Shown: positions 1 through 27,863, numbered from the stretch's first letter. The stretch: DNA of 64,000 nt from Ecdyonurus torrentis (GCA_949318235.1 OX439127.1:9087194-9151193), one strand, 5' to 3'. Numbers and translations are program-made. Notes: generated by a model not told the origin, from the sequence alone.

Positions 1-1886
1 GTTAAGTTGTTTTTACATATTCTTGATTTTTGCATAACAAATGTCAGTCAATGTATTTAAATGGGAAGAATTTTGTTATGCAAAAAACGAGAATATGTGA
101 AAACACTTTTCTATTATAAAGAGGTAAATTCTTTGTACCTCGGTTCGCGATATTATAAAGAAGGCTAATTCTCTGTAATATATTATAGAATATTTATTAT
201 AATAATTTATATAGGGCGTGTACAGTATATTACTTGCAATGTTATGCACCAAATCCTGGACTTGTGCAACGGCTGTGCTTATAATATGACGATGACCGAT
301 GACATTACATCTTTAATTTTTTTTCTAAATAAAAACTATATAACAATTTTATTAATTTATAATACTATTTTTTTATGTATATAAATATGGAATTTTGTTA
401 TAAGATAAAATATTTACAGTAGTAATGTTGACGAAAGGGTTGAAAATTTTGAGAACTCTTTATTTAACTTGCTTCACAATACAACAATGTATAACAATTA
501 AGACCTATAATATACGTACAATAGAAAACTTAATAAAGTAGTTTTAGTGATAAAATAAGCAAACTCACAGCTCAAAAATACTAACAAAGTGCTAGCAGAT
601 GACTTTGTGTTCTTGTCTCAATTTAAATAAGTAAATAATATGTATATCTGTATTGCAAAACATGCAATTTATCATGCTTTTTTTATGAGGCAAAGAACAG
701 CTATAACTCAAGTTAGAATTATTTCTTGGAGTTGCAATTTTTACTGTAGCTTATTGCTGATTGTTTTCCTAGATTTCAAGTGATTTAATGGTTACAATTA
801 TTTTTTCACCCAATTCACTTTAAATCTAGGAAAACAGAAGCTTTGAGACTCAGCATGAAGGTAGAGTGAAAATTTCAGCTCCGAGAAATAATTGTTACTT
901 GAGTTATAGAGCTGCTTCATTGCTCCATAAGAAAGCATGTTAAATTGAGACAGGAACACAAAGTTGTCTGCTAGCACTTTGTTAGTATTGTTGGGCTGTG
1001 AGTTTGTTTATTTTCTAACTAAACATACGTTTGCAACGTCTTCTATTGTGGTTTCAATTAAAATTTATTAAGCTGTTTTCACAATTTTTTTTACACAGCT
1101 TTTTGCATAACAAAATTCAACAATGCAAATTTATTGTTGAATTTTGTTATGCAAAGTGATGTGCACAAATTTATGCAAAAATCAGAATATGTGAACACAC
1201 AAATCATCCATTGGTTTTGTTGAAACCTTTGTTTATCAATTTGAAATATAATAAGCAAGTTAGTCGAACAAAAGAAGATCCTCAAGATAATTTTGTTTTT
1301 GTAAAATATCTAAATGTACATAAAGTCATAAATTATATTTTCTTATGTTGATTCTTTTTACACACGACACATATGACCTCTAATAAATCAGATTGAAAAT
1401 AAAATAATAATAAAAAAATATTTAAAATTTATAATCTTCGTGTAAGGGTCAAGAAAATGATTTGCATTTAAAACAAAAACAACTATTGAAGCAAAATAAT
1501 CGTTATTTAGTTTGTTAGGTGAGAAATGTTTTTTGTTTTCTATGCTACATTTATTTACCTGTATAATTTTGAATGATTAAATGTAATGTCATCTTAAATA
1601 ATATTATAAGCACAGCCGTTGCACAAGTCCAGTATTTGGTGCATAAAATTGCAAGTAATATACTGTACACGCCCTATATAAATTATTATAATAAATATTC
1701 TATAATATATTACATAAAACTAACCTTCTTTATAATATCGCGAACCGAGGTACAAAGAATTTACCTATTTATTATGTAAAAGTGTTTTCACATATTCTTG
1801 TTTTTGCATAACAAAATTCTTCCTATTTAAATACATTGACTGATATTTGTTATGCAAAAATCAAGAATATGTAAAAACAACTTAAC
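1..1886. mobile_element. 1.9-kb fold-back DNA element with ~285-bp terminal inverted repeats
   Basis: The first ~285 bases reappear as a reverse complement at about 1605-1886. Both copies contain the run GCACAGCCGTTGCACAAGTC, the GGGCGTGTACAGTATATTAC run and the outermost GTTAAGTTGTTTTTACATAT. The termini hold their own subterminal hairpin, built from TTTTGCATAACAAA and TTTTGTTATGCAAAA. No transposase frame was recognised, so this looks like a non-autonomous element. The left end coincides with the window edge, so the target-site duplication cannot be seen and the element could extend further left. Confidence 0.85.
541..1025. mobile_element. Inverted-repeat element nested in the 1.9-kb element
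   Basis: The segment at 541-740 (AAACTCACAGC, then AACAAAGTGCTAGCAGA) is repeated in reverse at about 880-1025 (GCTGTGAGTTT, TCTGCTAGCACTTTGTTAG). An inner pair, CCTAGATTTCAAGTGA and TCACTTTAAATCTAGG, continues the symmetry toward a centre near 790. It lies wholly inside the larger element, which suggests a nested insertion. Alternatively it may be part of the parent element's own palindromic interior. Confidence 0.65.
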
Positions 1887-4800
1887 ACTGCATAAAAATG
1901 AAGTGTTGCAGAAATGCATGTGTGATGCGAGCAAAGTGACGGGAAGTAAGTTGGTCGGAGTCTAAGACTAGTCTGACTGATACTAATTACATTATTGTTA
2001 ACAATATAATAAACAATAAATATTAAATTAGAACTCTTAGATATAGAAACGACCGAAGGGTGATAGCTGGACCATGGACGAAACCTACGAGATTGCGGAG
2101 GCAGCGCGCGACGTTTTTATGCAATTAAGGAAGGTGCTTCAGGAGGTGTTCAGCACAAAGTATTCATATATACAATGTACTATGAAGTCGTTCTTACCAA
2201 TATTATTATTTAATATTTGTTAAAAATATAAACATTATTATATTTTTTAAAAATAGTAATTTACAAGCTAAATTTTTGGACGCTTTTAATTCGCTGCACT
2301 ATTTGTGAGTAAAACGCACAACGAGAGAGAAATCGTGGAAGATATTGTAACGCTCTCTAACTAAACTAAGAGGAAAAAACTATTTCTATTACCTTCATGT
2401 ATTATGCATACACACATACATATATTCCAATAAAATGATTCGAAATTTAAATTTTCAACTCTTTATCTGATGCAAACTACTGCAAATTACAGGAATGAAA
2501 TACCTTTTTTTCCCTATTATATCCATCGTGCTTTAATTTTATCTTTGCCTTCTAAATTGTAATTTTAATAAAAGCTTCTGTAAGAATTAAATTTACCCGG
2601 AATAAAAATTAGGTTACGTCATAGTTTGTAAAAGCATGACGTAATGATGAATTTCCAAGATTTATTTCCAACGTCGTGTTGGTCATATTATAAGTGTAGG
2701 TTTGACTAAAAGAAGGAAAAATGTGTTGCTTTGGCGTTGCATGTTCCGAGTCCGTGACCGAGTAGTACGGTTATCGACTGCAAGACGTTAAAACTAAAGC
2801 AGTCCCTCGGTTACTGCTATCGTATCTTGAAAATTAATAAAATATAGCCCCTATATGTGCTGGGGAAATTGTATAGTAAATTTAATTTACTTTGTTAAAT
2901 TATAACACATATCCTAAGATATTATGATATTTTTCATCATTACTTAATTTATTTTCTCATCGCAATAAATCTTGTAAGTATATTATATATGTGTGCGCGT
3001 AAAAAAAAAAAAAAAAAAAAAAAAAGTTAAAATTTATTAACCTATTTTAATATTAACTTGTAGTTCTGTTCTGTAGTAAATTTAAATATTGAATAGTAAT
3101 ATGTTCTATTTTTATCTTGTGGTTTATTTTTATTTGCCGATAAAATTGACTAAATTTGTGCACTGCTTTTCTTTATAGCACGATGAGAACTGAGCTGTGT
3201 GTATTATGACAGGCGGCTCAATTTTATAGTCTTTTTTTTATTAAAATTTACAACACTTAACATAAAAACAGTGTTACCCCCCCCCCCTTTAATATTTTAT
3301 ATGCATAAAAAATAAAGGTAATACTTTAAAGATATATTTTGATGAAAATAATACAAATAAAGTGCTTTTTATTGCAATTCGAATGAGCTTTATACGTTAC
3401 AAATGTGTTAACTTGTAGTTCATGTATTGTAAGTTTTGTTATTTTTATAATATTATTTGCAGTAACAGATTTAGGTTATAACAATTCTGATAAAAATATA
3501 AAAAAATGATTGCTGGTTTTACTAACAAAATATGTGAACTATTTCTATCACAAGAGAAATAAAATAAATTTTTCATTTAGTATAAAAATATTTATTATTA
3601 AAAACATTTTTTCAGAACCTTATAAATTTTTTAATTGAAAGGGATAAAAAAAAAATCATCAAAATTTGTACCATTAATTCAACAGTTTTCAGTAAAATGC
3701 TGTTCGCTACTTATAACTTTACACAAAACTCATCTTTACTATAATTTTACATGGAAATAAAATATTATATTAATATTATGATATATTTAAATTAGCTTTG
3801 CAATATGATATGATTATTATAGTGTATAGTGTAATACCTTGTTAAAGCAAACGTTTGCAGCAATTACCGACATTAATATTTTATTACTCGTTTATTATCA
3901 TCTATGCAAGCAATTATGATGGTATCTTTTTTTTTTTTTTTTTTTTTTTTTTTGCTTGTCAGTTCCTCGATTGCTGCAAGCAGGCATGAATCTTTGCTTG
4001 CCTGCAAACGCTGATTTTCAAGCATATTTACAGCTCAGTCAGTTCATCACGCTCATTTCTCATTAGACTTTGGCACGGAATACTATACTCACTTTGCAGC
4101 ACGCTGCGGCTCTCTTGCAATGAATTAAGCTTGCGCAATATTGATAAATCGTATACAATAAAAGGAAGGAAAGAATTTCAACAATTATAATTTTAAGCCT
4201 TTTACTTTCAGGAACTATTAGTGATTTTACGTAAAATAATTTTATTTTAGGTTTTTTATAAATTTTTATAATATATTATATAAAAAATATATATTTTTTA
4301 TAAAAAAACTATTTGATAAAATATTTGATCGAAGCTCATAAATACTCATGAAAATCAAACAAAACTCAAAATTTAAAATGAAAGTAGATATAACGTTTAT
4401 CAATATTTATGTTTGATATAAAAATACATTTTTTTTCTTTTTAGAATCAGGATATGTATATTAATATTTTGTTATAAGTAATATAACATCTAAACTCATT
4501 GAATAAAAAAGGTACTTCTAATAAAAATAAAATACTTGATTAAAGACTTTTTGAATTGAAATACAAAAATGTTACTTGTTATTACTGTTGTATTATCATT
4601 TAATACTAAAACAAAGAATAAAAAATATCTCAAGACGGCTACTTTGGGGAGTGGAAGTAGGGAGTAATCGTGCAGGGGGTGCGGAGGGTTTGGGCTGGTG
4701 GTTGCCATGACAGCAGCTATGCTGAGCGAAAAAGCGCCACCACGAACTAAAGAACAAGGTAGTTTCTTCACTAGCTAACTTTTGTAGCCGTTCCTCAACA

Positions 4801-4898
4801 TCACTAGGGTGTGCACACTGGCAGCTTGCGAGCGTGGCTACGTCACTGGGCACGCAACGTGCTGCCTATTTTATCGTCTTTTAGGTATAACGTAAACA
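1887..4898. other. Intergenic region upstream of the esterase-like gene
   Basis: AT-rich DNA with homopolymer tracts: poly-A at about 3001-3025, a C run at about 3277-3286 and poly-T at about 3928-3953. The last ~250 bases before the esterase start (about 4630-4880) are clearly more GC-rich and hold a CRE-like TACGTCA at about 4838. A pyrimidine-rich CTTTTAG sits 20-25 bases before the ATG and could be a 5' UTR splice acceptor. No TATA box or start site can be named with confidence. Confidence 0.5.
2074..2223 (+). other. Short 49-codon open frame with a good start context; coding status unknown
   Basis: An ATG in the context ACCATGG opens a 49-codon frame ending in TAA. Its first ~25 codons are GC-richer than the surroundings and translate to an acidic/basic helical-looking stretch beginning MDETYEIAEAARDVF. 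The second half drifts into AT-rich sequence with hydrophobic residues, as if an exon were being read into an intron. No family is recognised. It may be a small first exon or chance. Confidence 0.15.
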
Positions 4899-19546
<14,648 letters not shown>

Positions 19547-19626
19547 ATTGTTGATTATTAAAAAAAAAAAAAAAAAAAAAAGTATTAAAACAATCATGAA
19601 AAAACATTTCAATGTAATTTTTGTAC

Positions 19627-19672
19627 AATAAAAATAACTTTAAAAATTAGAAAACTAGAATCATGAAATAAA
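19627..19672 (+). promoter_or_regulatory. Candidate poly(A) signals of the esterase-like gene
   Basis: AATAAA occurs at 19627-19632 and 19667-19672, 80-126 bases after the TAA stop at 19544-19546. A genomic poly-A run lies between stop and signals (about 19560-19580). Confidence 0.55.
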
Positions 19673-21920
19673 TATAATTTTTCATCTTCAAGTGCAAATT
19701 TTTACAGAGTCCATCGCCTTTGTAAGGAAGAAATTAACGTAAGATGCAGCTGCTATTTACTTGTGAAATTTTTACTATAATGCTACAAATATTTGGAACT
19801 CTAGAAATATAAGAACTTGCATCGTGCGTTTCAGTTAAATAATTGAATGTTTTTAAAATACACGAGGGAGACTATTGATTATTTAAATTCTCAAATAACC
19901 TCATTTCTAAATCTTAAATATAATTTTATACGTTGTCCAGTTCGTGTGCAAATAGAAAATGAAGTAGGGAAAAAACAGTTTTTTTTAATAACTCCCTTGT
20001 TTTTTTATTTTTTGTGTGTATATAATATAATATTAGATAATTTTATGATTAAAATAAATATTTACACCCTTTTCTTATAAACAAAACGTGCAGTGTGTGG
20101 GTGTGAAATATGTCAGTAACAAAACTGGAGGGGCCAAGAACTGATCTTCAATTTAAATATATATTAAGACACATGAATATTGCGTGCCAACAAAGATTGT
20201 TGGGATCATTGCCCGGAATTTATTCATATTGCTTGTCATGAAATATAAATATACTGAGAAAATCTATTACTTTCTACCAAAAGATTATCACAGTTCTATA
20301 TCAAACCTATATTTTTATTTTATTTTATACCATTTGCAAATAAATATTTTAATTTATTCGATTCTTTTAACATTTTTTTTTTAATGTTATTGATCTTTAC
20401 TTTTCTCTTTTTTAAATTCATTTCATTCTATTTCCATTTCTTTTGTTTTATTTCAAGTATCTAATACTTTATTAATACAATTTATTGAATTATAATAATA
20501 AATCTCAGTATTTGATATTCTGAAAAATTTCACTCATGCAGCAGGCTATCATTGCCCGGGCATCAATCAAAGTGTTACCAAATACTTCTTGAAAATGCTT
20601 ATTATAATATATAGATATAACAAAAGTGAATCAATTCCAAATAAAATAATAAATCACATTTTAGATAGTAATTAAGTACTATATATAGTACTTAATGTAA
20701 AGCTTTAGATTTACATAAAATATTTTAAATACTTGTACTTAAATTTATACTTAGAAAAAATATCTCACTTAAAAGTTTATAAAATGTTAAAATGAAATGA
20801 TGATAAATTTTTATTACTATGATAATAACCTTTATTATGATATTTTTAGTAGTTATTTATATTTTAAATCCATAAGAATACAGTATGATCAAGTAAAAAA
20901 AAAATCAGAATATTGTAATATGTTATTCAAATGTTATTTAGACTTATTTGTTATAAACATTAACTCGCTTAATTCACACATCACAACTTGTTGGTGAGAA
21001 ATTTCATTTGTTCAGCATTTCTGTTACTGTTTACACCAAGGCTTATCAACGCCATAGTAGAAAAAAAAATTGTTGTTATAAGCCCTAATAATAATGACGT
21101 GTACCGTAATTATTATAACAAAAAAGAAAACTAATAATATGTGACCCGACTGAAACCATATCTGTATGAACTTTCGACTAAACACCTGTTTACATGGGTT
21201 GCATTATTGTTAATGCGTCATAATTCTTTTTGCATGAAAATTAAATCATTTAATAACAACGATTGCATGTAGTCACTTTTATAGCATACAAAAAATATTG
21301 CATAGAGTGTGAACATGCCCTAAACAGTGTGTACAGGTGTCATAGGTTGAGGATGTAAATGAAGCCTGGTACACAAAGCCACACAGAAAACTTTGATTTT
21401 ACGTGTACTAGAGCTATGTATCAATAAATTAAGAAAAAACAACTGCTTTTGATTGAAATTTCCGCTGGACTTGGTAAAAAGGAGAAATAGGGATATAGTC
21501 GAGATAAGTGACAGTTTTTGACTTTGAGCTTAGAAAAATTTAGATATTTGAGTGACCAAATTCTCAATACAAGAAAATGACAATAATAATATTTGAAACA
21601 ATTTTAATTCTTAGAAAATCACGCAAATATTGCATTTAATAATAATAGTGCTTATGGTTAATTCTTACTGATTTTTGAAATAGTTTAAAAATACTGAATT
21701 TCTGAAGTTTATTTAGTATATTTTTAGCATCGAAGCTTCTCTTTTTTTATTTTAATGCAATAAAAGTTATAAGTGACAACATGGCATTATATTTCATGGG
21801 GTAAAGATAGAACACTTTTCAGGATCAGTGGGGGAAATCTTGAACTGTATTTCTATAATTCAAATTATATTTTATTTTATTTAAAATACTCGTATATGCA
21901 TATACTCAATAAGAGTGTCT

Positions 21921-21955
<35 letters not shown>

Positions 21956-23694
21956 GACTCGTATTGGGAGCACTTGCGAACTGACTTTTTTTTTGTCAAG
22001 GACCCTACAAGGGTCCACAAATTTATAACAACATTTTGTCATTCATTTGAGATAGGTCAAGTACGTAACCAACATGTGTAATGTAGTGATTTTTCAGATT
22101 AAATTTTGACTAATTTAAATTAGAACTTTTCTAGAATAAAATAAAAATAATAATGATAAGGACATATTTCTTTTCTGGCTATACCCATCAGGGAAATTTA
22201 TAAAAAAAATCTGCCACAACAAAGCATTTTTCAAATACATAAAAAAAATAATAAAAAACACATTTTCTTTTCTTGTTCTTTTTTTTTTTAAAAATTTTAT
22301 AATTAGATTTTGTGAGGGAATGTTTATGGGGAACAAGTTCAGCTATCTTGTACTGTAATTTTCAAATATGGTTTCGGTCTTCATAATTTCGAGATTGCAA
22401 AATTTCAGTATATTTACAAAGCATGCCAAGTTAATGTAAAAATATTAAGCAAAAATTGCAACAATTTTTATATTTTACTTTTTCAGCAGGCTAAAAAAAA
22501 AAAAAATAAAGAAGTAAATAATTGTTTTAAAATACAATTTATTGTGTTTTCTATCAAAGCCCTATGTTATTGTAAGAGAAACGCCACCGTTATTTATGTA
22601 CGCTAATGAGTAAATGTGATTGTATGTGTGGAATATTGTTGAATTGTTGATACAACAAAAACTGTTGTTAGACCAGAGCATATTATAGTTCTATAGTATT
22701 CATAAATAACATCAGTACTGTAGAAATATGCAAAATGCCTATCTTAAGTTTTATATGTTTAAAAATATTATATGAATGGAAAATAAATAAATTATGTTGA
22801 AATAAAATAATATTGTATTATGGTATATTTATACCAGTTTAAAATATTTTCTTGAAATAAAAAATAACTAAAATTTATTTTGTCATTATTTCCACATTCT
22901 TATTATAAAAATAATAAAAAAACTGGAATTTTTTTCTTCGAATGGACATTGAAATTGATCCATATATAAGTACAAGATCCATTGTATGGGTAGTTTTGTT
23001 TTATAGTAGTTTGCTGACATTTTTTTTCTATAGATCTTCATTATAGTATTATAAATAAGTAAAAACGAATAAATTTTGCAAAAATAATTATATAATTAAT
23101 TATAAATATATGTCATTTCAGTGTTTTTGTATAACGTGAGTTGAAAACATATTATATTGGATAGTTTTATTTGTACACAGGACCACGATATAATATTTTA
23201 CAATTTAAATCCAGCACCACCATAATCATAAGAATAAATTTGCAAATTTAGTGCAAGTTTTTAAATCGTAAAATATATTATCACAGTCCTGTGAACACTC
23301 GCTGTAACATAACATTTTACCCCATTGCCTTATAGAGTAAAGGAAAAGAATAAAATTTTCTATGGCAGAGTCTGTACGTACAGTACAGTACATATATACC
23401 ATTGAATGGCGAGACATTGAGCAGAGATGAGCATACCTAACATGCGAATTTATGTTTTATTGTTTAAAAAAAATACGTACAAGTTAATCTTATATCGCTC
23501 TCTTAAAATTTCCTGATGGCCTATTTCTCGCGTAGTTTGTATCAAAAAGAAACTCTTAAAATAATCGATGCTGATTCCACAATCCTCATAATCAGCAAGA
23601 AGGATAAGATATTAATTTACACATAGTAAGATCAAGTATAAAAAAGTTTAAATTATATAAAAAGAGTCCATAATATTATATTATATAATATAAT
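19673..23694. other. Intergenic region, no gene recognised
   Basis: AT-rich sequence with a poly-T run near 21928-21950 and a short perfect palindrome at 20671-20696. Open frames here are short, low-complexity and show no splice-linked continuation. I see no gene. Confidence 0.55.
20671..20696. repeat. 26-bp perfect palindrome
   Basis: ATTAAGTACTATA followed directly by its reverse complement TATAGTACTTAAT. Confidence 0.85.
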
Positions 23695-24387
23695 TCCAGA
23701 CTTCACAATTTTTTTTTCAGGAAGAAGAAGGAACGTCGAAAAACGTAGCCTCTGCCTGATAGGTTTGTTATAAAGCGTTGGTCTAGTCATTATTTAAAAT
23801 TATAATGTAATATATCATATTATACAATATGATCTAAATTTTAGTGAGTGGTTTATATATGCATGTAAGTAACATCAATTTCATTAATAATTGAGTTGCG
23901 ATCAAAATATTCCGCCAAAGTGTAATATATTCTTTGCACATTAATTTTTTCTTCAAATAAACATTTAATTTTTTTTTAACAAAGTATCATTATTCATATT
24001 TCTACGTTTGATGGCAAACTGTAGTAATATATTACTAAAAAAATATGACAGTTTGCCATCAATACGTAGAAATATGAATAATGATACTTTGTTAAAAAAA
24101 GAAAAATTAAATGTGTATTTGAAGAAAAATTTAATGTGCAAAGAATATATTACACTTTGGCGGAATATTTTGATCCCAACTCAATTATTAATGAAATTGA
24201 TGTTACTTACATGCATATATAAACCACTCACTAAAATTTACATCATATTGTATAATATGATATATTACATTATAATTGTAAATAATGACTATAGACCAAC
24301 GCTTTATAACAAACCTATCAGGCAGAGGCTATGTTTTTCGACGTTCCTTCTTCTTCTTCTTCCTGAAAAAAAAATTATGAAGTTTGG
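23695..24387. mobile_element. Near-perfect palindrome/fold-back element (~690 bp)
   Basis: The arms are about 325 bp each around a loop near 24021-24046. The outer ends are CCAGACTTCACAATTTTTTT and its mirror near 24385, both followed inward by TTCAGGAAGAAGAAG and CGTCGAAAAACGTAGCCTCT. Only scattered single-base differences separate the arms. The 135-codon frame crossing the centre is a product of the symmetry and is not called as a gene. Confidence 0.85.
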
Positions 24388-25010
24388 AAAATACTTGAAA
24401 CTTGTACAATTTTAATTTCTGAAGTTGCGATATTTTATAGCATCTACCGATACGGTTTTGCTCATTAAAATGGAGGAAATTTTAAGGTTTTCAGGATGAT
24501 ACCAACGGATAGTTTTAATAAATAAATAAAAAAATAATAATAAAACGGTGGGGAAGCAGATATTGAAACAATTATTTTCGAAAAGCGTCGTCAAATGTGT
24601 ATAAGAAATTCTCTACTTAAGGAGTTAGAGTTTCCTATACTTTCCAAATTAATTAATATGTAGGTATAAATATATATTTTAATTTAATTTTTTTATTTGT
24701 CAAATGAAAAACTTACTAACTTACATATTGATATACAACGTTTTTCTAACAATTAATTATACTATACTTAATAAATATATGTAAATTTGACAACAATGAA
24801 AGCAATGAAATCATACGTAAATTTTAGTATTATTATTATACATAGGGGGGGGGGGGGGACTTTAAAAAGAAAGCATTTTTAAAACAAAATTTTGTCGGCA
24901 ATTTATATACTCGGTCAAATCTGCAGGAATTTGTCTCTATATACTTTATAAATTATAAAGTATCGTCATTTATATTCAAGATTAAGAACTGGGGTCATTT
25001 TTTTAATCAA
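24388..25010. other. Intergenic region, no gene recognised
   Basis: AT-rich sequence with a run of about 15 G at 24845-24859. Nothing else was seen. Confidence 0.5.
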
Positions 25011-25334
25011 TTAAGGGAGTAGGGTACCGACCTTATATCTCAAAAACTAGACGTGTTTAGGGTCTAAATTTGGTGTCATTGTGTAGCCGTGAGAAAAATT
25101 TCATGATGTTTGACCGTCCCGAAAAAAAGACTTTTTTTTTTTGAAATTAACATTGGTCTTGGGCTTAAAATTTCAAAAAATCATATAAAATTAATTTGCA
25201 CGGTGACCCCCTAAAATTTTATATATATATTTGAAATTTTCTCAAGCTGAAGTATCATTGTGCAAAATTTCAGATTTTTTTTTGACGAGAAAAGCTTGAG
25301 TCTAATGGCCGAGGTCGGTCCCCTACTCCCTTAA
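25011..25334. mobile_element. MITE with TTAAGGGAGTAGGG ends (324 bp)
   Basis: The left TTAAGGGAGTAGGGTACCGA and right CGGTCCCCTACTCCCTTAA form about 22-bp terminal inverted repeats. The interior is non-coding. The TTAA-type termini allow either a TTAA or a TA target site. Confidence 0.8.
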
Positions 25335-25592
25335 ATGTTTTTATTTGCATGGGACAAATTAGATTAATACAGTTGACTACTTATTTTCAGCATTTTTTTA
25401 CTATTTATTCATGTATATTTGAATAATATCTTTTCAAAATGTTGCCGAGTGTGAGTTGAAACTTGCACTGATCATACTTGAAAATTTAGAGTTCACTAAT
25501 TTTTACGCATCAGGGCTGTGCATCTTTTAATTTTTGTGAGAATCACGAAAAATCAAATTAAACTCATCACACGTAAAACTTCTTCTTCTTTT

Positions 25593-25696
25593 TCCTCCTC
25601 CTCCTCCTCCTCCTCCTCCTCCTCCTCCTCCTCCTCCTCCTCCTCCTCCTCCTCCTCCTCCTCCTCCTCCTCCTCCTCCTCCTCCTCCTCCTCCTC
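25593..25696. repeat. (CCT)n trinucleotide repeat, about 34 units
   Basis: Uninterrupted TCC/CCT triplets. The poly-serine frame through it is a repeat artefact. Confidence 0.98.
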
Positions 25697-26250
25697 TTTT
25701 TTTGTTTTTTTTTAATTATTATTTTCTTGTTATTATTATTATTTGCATATTATATTTGACTAAATGCGAATGCGTTATAAAATTTGGCACAGTGCACGCA
25801 TTGCATTTCGATCAAACTAACGATGCTCTAACACTATAGAGAAATTATTATTTGTATCTTACACAATTTTACTGTTTTTTCTCTGGTTGAATTCTCTTAT
25901 TTTCAATAAAAAAAATCAAACTTTATTAATAATTTAAGTTATTTTTAAGTGACAAAAAATTACGTTTTTCTGACTATGGCTGCTTGTAAAGCATGTGGCG
26001 TCAGAGATCAAAGTCAAATTAATATGTGCAACCATGCACCTTCCTCAAACATATATACTTCTTTTGTTTATACCATAATACACATAACTTCTGTCTATAG
26101 CCTTACACAGGCCTATCCTGTATAAATACTTCATGCAAAATATATCGCTTAAACGTTATTAGGACTTATTGTGCTATATTTCGATATTAAAATATGCAAA
26201 TGAATAATATGTATAAGCAACAATCGGAGTACCACAGCAGCAATAAATGG

Positions 26251-26251
<1 letters not shown>
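25697..26251. other. Intergenic region, no gene recognised
   Basis: Ordinary AT-rich DNA between two simple repeats. No coding frame, RNA gene or inverted repeat was noticed. Confidence 0.5.

Positions 26252-26335
<84 letters not shown>
26252..26335. repeat. (TA)n microsatellite
   Basis: About 41 TA units. A separate (CA)n-like stretch follows near 26350-26385. Confidence 0.97.
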
Positions 26336-26340
<5 letters not shown>

Positions 26341-27255
26341 GTTATGTGTGTGCACACACCCACACATGACAGACACACACACACGCTATTTTATTTAAGA
26401 TACAATTATATGCGTAACTTTTTTTTTTTTTTTTTTCAAATAAAGATTATAGAAAAATAAATGTCTTTTATTAATAATGTTTATTTTATTGCATTTCATA
26501 GAAATTTTGATTTCATTATTATAGCACTTTTACTGTTGAAACACAAGAGAGCCAAAAGAAGTATTAAAACTATAGATATTATATTGTTGTTGTTGTTTAA
26601 TTATTATTATTTTTAATCACTTTTGTGTTTGTGAAAGTATATAATATAGTATAAAACAAGTACTATAAAATATACATACTGAATACATAGCAAATCAAAT
26701 ATCAATAAATGTGACTATTCTTTTCTATGATCAAAAACATGATTGATGATGATTAACTATAATTTAAAAAAAAAAAAAAAAGCTAAAAAAAAACAAAAAA
26801 AAAAACATCCAATTAATGAATTATTAGAAATTATTTTCTCTCACAAAAAGTGACAGCTTACAGGTCACCATCTCTCATTTAATAATATTTCTTCATTTAA
26901 GTGTTTTTTGTTAGTGTTTTAAATATAAAATAGCTGCATGAAAATAATGATAATAATGACAATTAATGACAATAATTGACAATTAGCAGAATTTTAATAT
27001 GGTTAAAAAGTTGTTGCAAATTTATTAAAAATAAGACATTAGGAAATCTGAATAGTTATACAAAATTAGCAGTGCACTGTGGTTTGTTTTGAGAACAAAG
27101 ATTTCATTTGACTGCAATTTATACCAAAGTGCTTACTGCCAATTTTGTAACTATTGAATATCACACAAGTTTGGTTGCTGTATTATTTTCTTTATTGTAA
27201 AGTCAATGTTACTATAAGCAGTAAAATACATTCTCCACAGATCTATGTCATTTCT
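26336..27255. other. Intergenic region, no gene recognised
   Basis: AT-rich DNA with A-rich runs near 26764-26805. Nothing supportable. Confidence 0.5.
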
Positions 27256-27575
27256 TTTAAAGCCATAGACCACATAAAACAACATGTGCTTTTTAATGAA
27301 TAAACACGAAATGGGATCTTAAAAACTGATGACAATTTTTATTAGAATGTTAATGTAGCCCCACGTGAGAGCGTGAAAATTCATGTTTATGACGTCAGAA
27401 ACATGAAAAAATTAGCATGAAAATGTTGTGCGGGTTGCATAAATCGAATTTTCTAATCACTGCTACGAGAACCAAAACTGTTGGGTTTTGAGACAAACTA
27501 ATGTTATTTATGTAAATCCCATCAAGTGTTTTGTGATATAAATGCTTATGTTTTTCTCTGGTCTATTCCTTTAAA
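27256..27575 (-). mobile_element. TTTAAAG-ended MITE, copy 2
   Basis: Reverse-orientation relative of 14742-15086. The inverted termini are clear here: TTTAAAGCCATAGACCA at the left and TGGTCTATTCCTTTAAA-like at the right. It is about 320 bp and non-coding. Confidence 0.8.
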
Positions 27576-27696
27576 TATCAAACTTGAAACAAGATTCAAT
27601 TTTACATTTACATATTTCCAACTAAATGGTAATAAGAAAACATAATTAAATTTGTTTTTATGATAAGATTATTTTTTATTTTATTATTTTTTATTA

Positions 27697-27863
27697 TTAT
27701 TTTATTAGATCGTTTTTATGGTCATGACTGCATGACTTGTACATCAAGTACAACACAGAGGTAAACAGATCACCTTCATATATTAAAGGAGCTGCCACAG
27801 ACACACGGAACTGAAAACTAGATGCACATAAGTGTGATCTTGCCAACTTTGTGGCTGCAACAC
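27697..27863 (-). other. Possible orphan 3' exon, unassigned
   Basis: Read on the - strand, an acceptor-like CCTGCAG at 27864-27870 opens a frame of about 54 codons that ends in TAA, with AATAAA overlapping the stop. Its residues are varied and not low-complexity. A second hydrophobic frame lies upstream at about 27985-28115 and ends at a CAG|GTGTGT donor-like site. No family is recognised and no full gene could be built, so it may be decayed repeat sequence. Confidence 0.15.

Noticed and set aside
4496..4853. Two overlapping - strand frames upstream of the esterase gene
   Set aside because: They run antisense to the GC-richer 5' flank, lack a domain and overlap each other in different frames.
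24008..24415. 135-codon + strand frame
   Set aside because: It spans the centre and right arm of a 690-bp palindrome, is AT-driven in composition, and has no recognised domain or splice context.
25518..25715. 65-codon poly-serine frame
   Set aside because: Translation of the (CCT)n repeat, with no flanking coding signal.
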